DNA of 64,000 bases from JBBRSD01 sp038245725 (GTDB taxonomy: Bacteria; Actinomycetota; Coriobacteriia; Anaerosomatales; JAAXUF01): assembly GCA_038245725.1 (NCBI GenBank), contig JBBRSD010000002.1, forward strand, positions 1-64,000, written 5' to 3'. A program made the translations under genes and the position numbers. The notes beneath the pieces were generated by a model. That model had not been told where the DNA came from. It was given only the letters and a program-made list of their open reading frames with translations, and did not search any database. Below, in pieces: positions 61,535-64,000 of the stretch. How positions within the stretch are numbered: position 1 is the stretch's first letter; every line of letters begins with the position of its first letter.

Positions 61535-62713
61535 CTACTTCGAGCCGAACATCTTCTCGTAGACGGGCGACATGGAGCGAAGCCGCTCGACGATGGGCGG
61601 GAAGACCTCGAGGAAGAAGTCGATGTCGGCCTCGGTGGTGAACCGTCCGAGCGAGATTCGAAGCGATCCGTGCGCAATCTCCGGCGGGCAGCCGATGGAC
61701 AGCAGCACGTGGCTCGGCTCGAGCGAACCCGACGAGCACGCAGAGCCAGTCGAGACCGAGATGCCCTTGTTGTCGAGCTGTAGCAACATCGCTTCGCCCT
61801 CGACTCCATTGATGAGCAGACTCGCGATGTGCGGCAGGCGCGGCTCGGCAAGCGTCGTGGCCTGCGTGTTCTCGAGCGTGGTGGTGACACCGTCGATGAT
61901 CTTGTCGCGTAGAGCTGCGAGCCGCTTAATCTCGGCGGGCTGCTCGGCGATCATGATGTCGAGCGCCTTCGCGAACCCGATCGCGCCGGGGGTGTTTTGC
62001 GTGCCGGAGCGCTTCTTGAACTCCTGGCCGCCGCCGCGCAGGTATGCGTTGAAGGGAGTGCGCTTCTTCAGGTACAGCGCGCCGAACCCCTTCGGTCCAT
62101 AGATCTTATGGCTCGAGAACGATGCCGCGTCGAGGTCCAGTTCCTGCACGTCGAACGGGATCTTGCCGAGCGTCTGCGCGGCGTCTGAGTGGAATAGCGC
62201 GCCACCTTCGTGCGCTACGGCGGCGAGTTCCTTGATGTCGTTGATCGTACCGATCTCGTTGTTGGCGTGCATCACCGAGACGAGCTTCGTGTTGGGCTTC
62301 ATCGCGGCCCGGAGGTCGTCGGGGTGGATGTGGCCGTCCTCGCGCGGCTGCAGGATGGTGAGCTCGTAGCCCTGTTTCTCGAGGTAGTGCGCGGGCTCGA
62401 GGATCGCGTGATGCTCGAATCCAGAGACGATCAGGTGTGCGCCACCATCAGGCGCGATCCTCGTGAGGATACCGATGAGCGCGGCGTTGTCGGACTCGGT
62501 GCCGCCGCCAGTGAAGATGACCTCGTCCGGGCGGGCTGCGTTGATGGCCTTCGCCACCGATTCGCGCGCCTCCTCCAGCGCCCGAAACGCATCGCGTCCG
62601 ATCGCGTAGAGCGAGTTGGCATTGCCGAACCTCTCCGAGAAGAACGGCAGCATCGCCTCGAGGGCGCGCTCGTCGACCGGTGTCGTTGCTGCGTAATCGA
62701 AGTACGTCGTCAT
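61535..62713 (-). CDS. iscS: cysteine desulfurase
   Basis: PLP enzyme that takes sulfur from cysteine for Fe-S clusters and tRNA thiolation. The 392-residue protein has the PLP lysine Lys203 (SSHKIYGPKG), the active Cys326 (GSACSSGSLEPSH), HHAILEP and HANNEIGT. Both IscU and MnmA, its likely partners, follow directly. Rrf2 regulator upstream. Confidence 0.96.
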   Translation of the reverse strand: MTTYFDYAATTPVDERALEAMLPFFSERFGNANSLYAIGRDAFRALEEARESVAKAINAARPDEVIFTGGGTESDNAALIGILTRIAPDGGAHLIVSGFEHHAILEPAHYLEKQGYELTILQPREDGHIHPDDLRAAMKPNTKLVSVMHANNEIGTINDIKELAAVAHEGGALFHSDAAQTLGKIPFDVQELDLDAASFSSHKIYGPKGFGALYLKKRTPFNAYLRGGGQEFKKRSGTQNTPGAIGFAKALDIMIAEQPAEIKRLAALRDKIIDGVTTTLENTQATTLAEPRLPHIASLLINGVEGEAMLLQLDNKGISVSTGSACSSGSLEPSHVLLSIGCPPEIAHGSLRISLGRFTTEADIDFFLEVFPPIVERLRSMSPVYEKMFGSK

Positions 62714-62728
62714 GGCTGGCTTCTTTCC

Positions 62729-63169
62729 CTATTCGTTGTCGGCGCTACGCCGGTCGAACGCATGTTGTGTACCCGCAAGCGAGGCGAGCGACGTCTTCGC
62801 GAACACGTCGCGAAGCGCCTGCGTCGCGCGAGCCCACACCGGTGCGGCCGCGCAGGCGCCACTCTTCACGCAGCCCGCCTCTTTGCCGCCGTCGCACACA
62901 CTGGCCTGAAGAGGACCCTCCAGAGCCTCGACCACGTCGAGCACAGTGATCTGACCGGGATCGCGGGTGAGCGTGAAGCCGCCATGAGCGCCACGTACGG
63001 CCGTTACGATCCCGGCACGACGCAACGAGACGAACAGCTGCTCGAGGAAGCGCGGTGGGATGGACTGACGTTCGGCGATTTGACGGGCGCTCACGGGACC
63101 CTTGCCGTAGTTGGAAGCGAGATCGATCGATGCCAACACGCCGTACTCGCTCTTGGCCGTCAGCCTCAT
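62729..63169 (-). CDS. Rrf2-family regulator, IscR-like
   Basis: Winged-helix regulator of 146 residues. The N-terminus is MRLTAKSEYGVLASIDLA. Three cysteines at 92, 100 and 106 (VCDGGKEAGCVKSGAC) fit the Fe-S binding loop of IscR. As the first gene before iscS and iscU it is likely to sense Fe-S status and control the operon, including itself. ATG at 63169. A promoter with a palindrome lies just upstream. Confidence 0.92.
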   Translation of the reverse strand: MRLTAKSEYGVLASIDLASNYGKGPVSARQIAERQSIPPRFLEQLFVSLRRAGIVTAVRGAHGGFTLTRDPGQITVLDVVEALEGPLQASVCDGGKEAGCVKSGACAAAPVWARATQALRDVFAKTSLASLAGTQHAFDRRSADNE

Positions 63170-63195
63170 CGTCTCGCCACCTTCCGCTAATCACG

Positions 63196-63243
63196 ACTGA
63201 TTCAGTAGTAATTGCATGATACCCCCCGAACCTGGGGTGTCAA
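63196..63243 (-). promoter_or_regulatory. promoter and dyad operator of the rrf2-iscS-iscU operon
   Basis: On the minus strand TTGACA (63238-63243) and TATCAT (63216-63221) form a sigma-70-like promoter with a 16-base spacer. An 11-bp perfect dyad ACTGAATCAGT (63196-63206) lies about 10 bases past the -10 box, where a repressor would block transcription. The Rrf2 protein is the natural candidate to bind it; that is inference. Confidence 0.8.
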
Positions 63244-63563
63244 CGCATTCCACGACATGCCGCCGTAGTTCTTCGCCGTTGGAAGAGAAGAATGCTCCGT
63301 CCGGCGCGTTGTTGCCGCCGTCCATCAAATAGAACAGATGTCCGATTGTGCATCACGTCGTCACAAGGCTACGATGAGCCCCCTCCTACGGGAGGGTTAC
63401 CTCTTCGGGAATGCCGCAAGGGGAAAACGGGTCCACGGTTGATAGCCACGGGGTGGCGAGAACCCGCTGAACCCGCAGACAGGCGTCGAGCCCCGGCAGC
63501 GATAACACGCGACCGGGGCTCCGCTGTATCTCAGGGCAAACGTGCGGCCGTAGACAACTCGGC
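63244..63563. other. 320-base intergenic stretch with hairpins, no gene seen
   Basis: Between apt and the rrf2 promoter no coding frame has family features. Visible are a 9-bp stem 63488-63496/63513-63521, a small ccctcc/ggaggg hairpin near 63383-63398, and two near copies of GAACCCGC around 63460-63475. No T-run marks a clear terminator for apt. Nothing more can be said from sequence. Confidence 0.4.
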
Positions 63564-64000
63564 CTAGCTGACGTGGATGAGCGAAACCACTTTCGCATCG
63601 TCGGGCAGTTTTGCGCGGCCGGACAGGAAGTCGAGCTCGATCAGAAACGCGAACCCGGCCACTGTTGCACCCACATCCTTGACGAGCTGCGCCTTTGCGG
63701 CGGCTGTGCCCCCGGTTGCCAATACGTCGTCGACGATAAGCACGATGTCATCGATGCCCAGCGCGTCAGAGTGGACTTCGAGTGAATCGGTTCCGTATTC
63801 CAGATCGTAGGTGACCGAAGTCGTGTCCCACGGCAGTTTGCCTGGCTTGCGCGCGGGCACGAAGCCGGCTCCCAGCTGGTATGCCAGCGCTCCCCCGAAG
63901 ATGAAGCCGCGTGCCTCGGCGCCCATCACCTTCGTGACGCCAGAGTTGGCGAACTGCTCGGCGAGCTGGTCGATCGCCGCTTTGAAGCCCTCGGGGCTTG
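63564..64000 (-). CDS. apt: adenine phosphoribosyltransferase, 5' end beyond the window
   Basis: Salvages adenine to AMP with PRPP. The visible part (about 145 residues) covers the C-terminal two thirds: EGFKAAIDQLAEQF, VMGAEARGFIFGGALAYQL, KPGKLPWDT, and the PRPP-binding loop LIVDDVLATGGTAAAKA. The stop is TAG at 63564. The gene continues past position 64000; the start cannot be seen. Confidence 0.93.
   Translation of the reverse strand, partial: SPEGFKAAIDQLAEQFANSGVTKVMGAEARGFIFGGALAYQLGAGFVPARKPGKLPWDTTSVTYDLEYGTDSLEVHSDALGIDDIVLIVDDVLATGGTAAAKAQLVKDVGATVAGFAFLIELDFLSGRAKLPDDAKVVSLIHVS

Overview
The window comes from a high-GC, Gram-positive type bacterium, most likely an anaerobic, deep-branching actinobacterial lineage such as Coriobacteriia/Anaerosomatales; this placement is an inference. 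Signs for it: strong G/C codon bias, AGGAGG-type ribosome sites with many GTG starts, a DUF177 gene beside a SepIVA-like gene and close to rnc-smc-ftsY as in mycobacteria, a Gram-positive/actinobacterial LexA box (CGAAC-N4-GTTCG), FabK rather than FabI, and an Rrf2-controlled IscS/IscU pair. I see no phage, insertion sequence, integrase or CRISPR array; this is core chromosome with a few unusual proteins and a rich set of RNA elements.

Layout. 1-6 kb (minus strand): secretion and translation genes lepB, trmD, rimM, khpA, rpsP, ffh, a second lepB and ftsY. 6-10.5 kb: smc and rnc. 10.5-17.8 kb: a complete type II fatty-acid operon, fabF-fabK-acpP-fabG-fabD-fabK2-fabH-plsX, with two FabK-like reductases. 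18-22.6 kb: rpmF, DUF177, a SepIVA-like coiled-coil gene, coaD, rsmD, recG. 22.6-25.7 kb: fatty-acid salvage (DegV/FakB, FakA) with Asp23 and DUF1858 proteins. 25.9 kb: rpmB on the plus strand. 26-31.5 kb: a membrane GAF-GAF-HD-GYP protein with altered key residues, a TPP-riboswitch operon (thiT-thiN), a membrane PASTA protein with a degenerate amidase domain, and a FmdB zinc ribbon. 31.6-39.6 kb: glpX, rsmB, fmt, def, priA, and metK under a SAM-I riboswitch.

39.6-44.2 kb (plus strand): a PsiE-like membrane protein, gltX, tRNA-Gln, tRNA-Glu, glnS and the RNase P RNA. This block carries both direct tRNA-charging routes for Glu and Gln. 44.2-49 kb (minus): a secreted Ig-like/FlgD-like protein, a ChlI-ChlD type AAA+/VWA fusion, and an acidic protein with a C-terminal four-cysteine motif. 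49-55.3 kb: a DNA-damage block with nfo, dinB, dnaE2 and a DUF6504 gene; the DUF6504-dnaE2 pair has a LexA box set between its -35 and -10 boxes. 55.3-64 kb (minus): a DtxR-family regulator, a structured intergenic region, queD, an RNase HI, a coiled-coil zinc-ribbon protein, a Nif3 protein, a PHP phosphatase, mnmA, iscU, iscS, an Rrf2 regulator with its promoter and dyad, and a partial apt.

How the parts work together: most genes lie in tight minus-strand runs with ATGA/GTGA overlaps, so translational coupling is common. De novo fatty-acid synthesis and exogenous fatty-acid activation both feed PlsX-type phospholipid synthesis. IscS and MnmA sit together, which fits sulfur delivery to tRNA. 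The best candidates for new biology are the pseudo-amidase PASTA protein, the altered HD-GYP protein, the AAA+/VWA plus acidic Cys4 pair, and the structured region between dtxR and queD.
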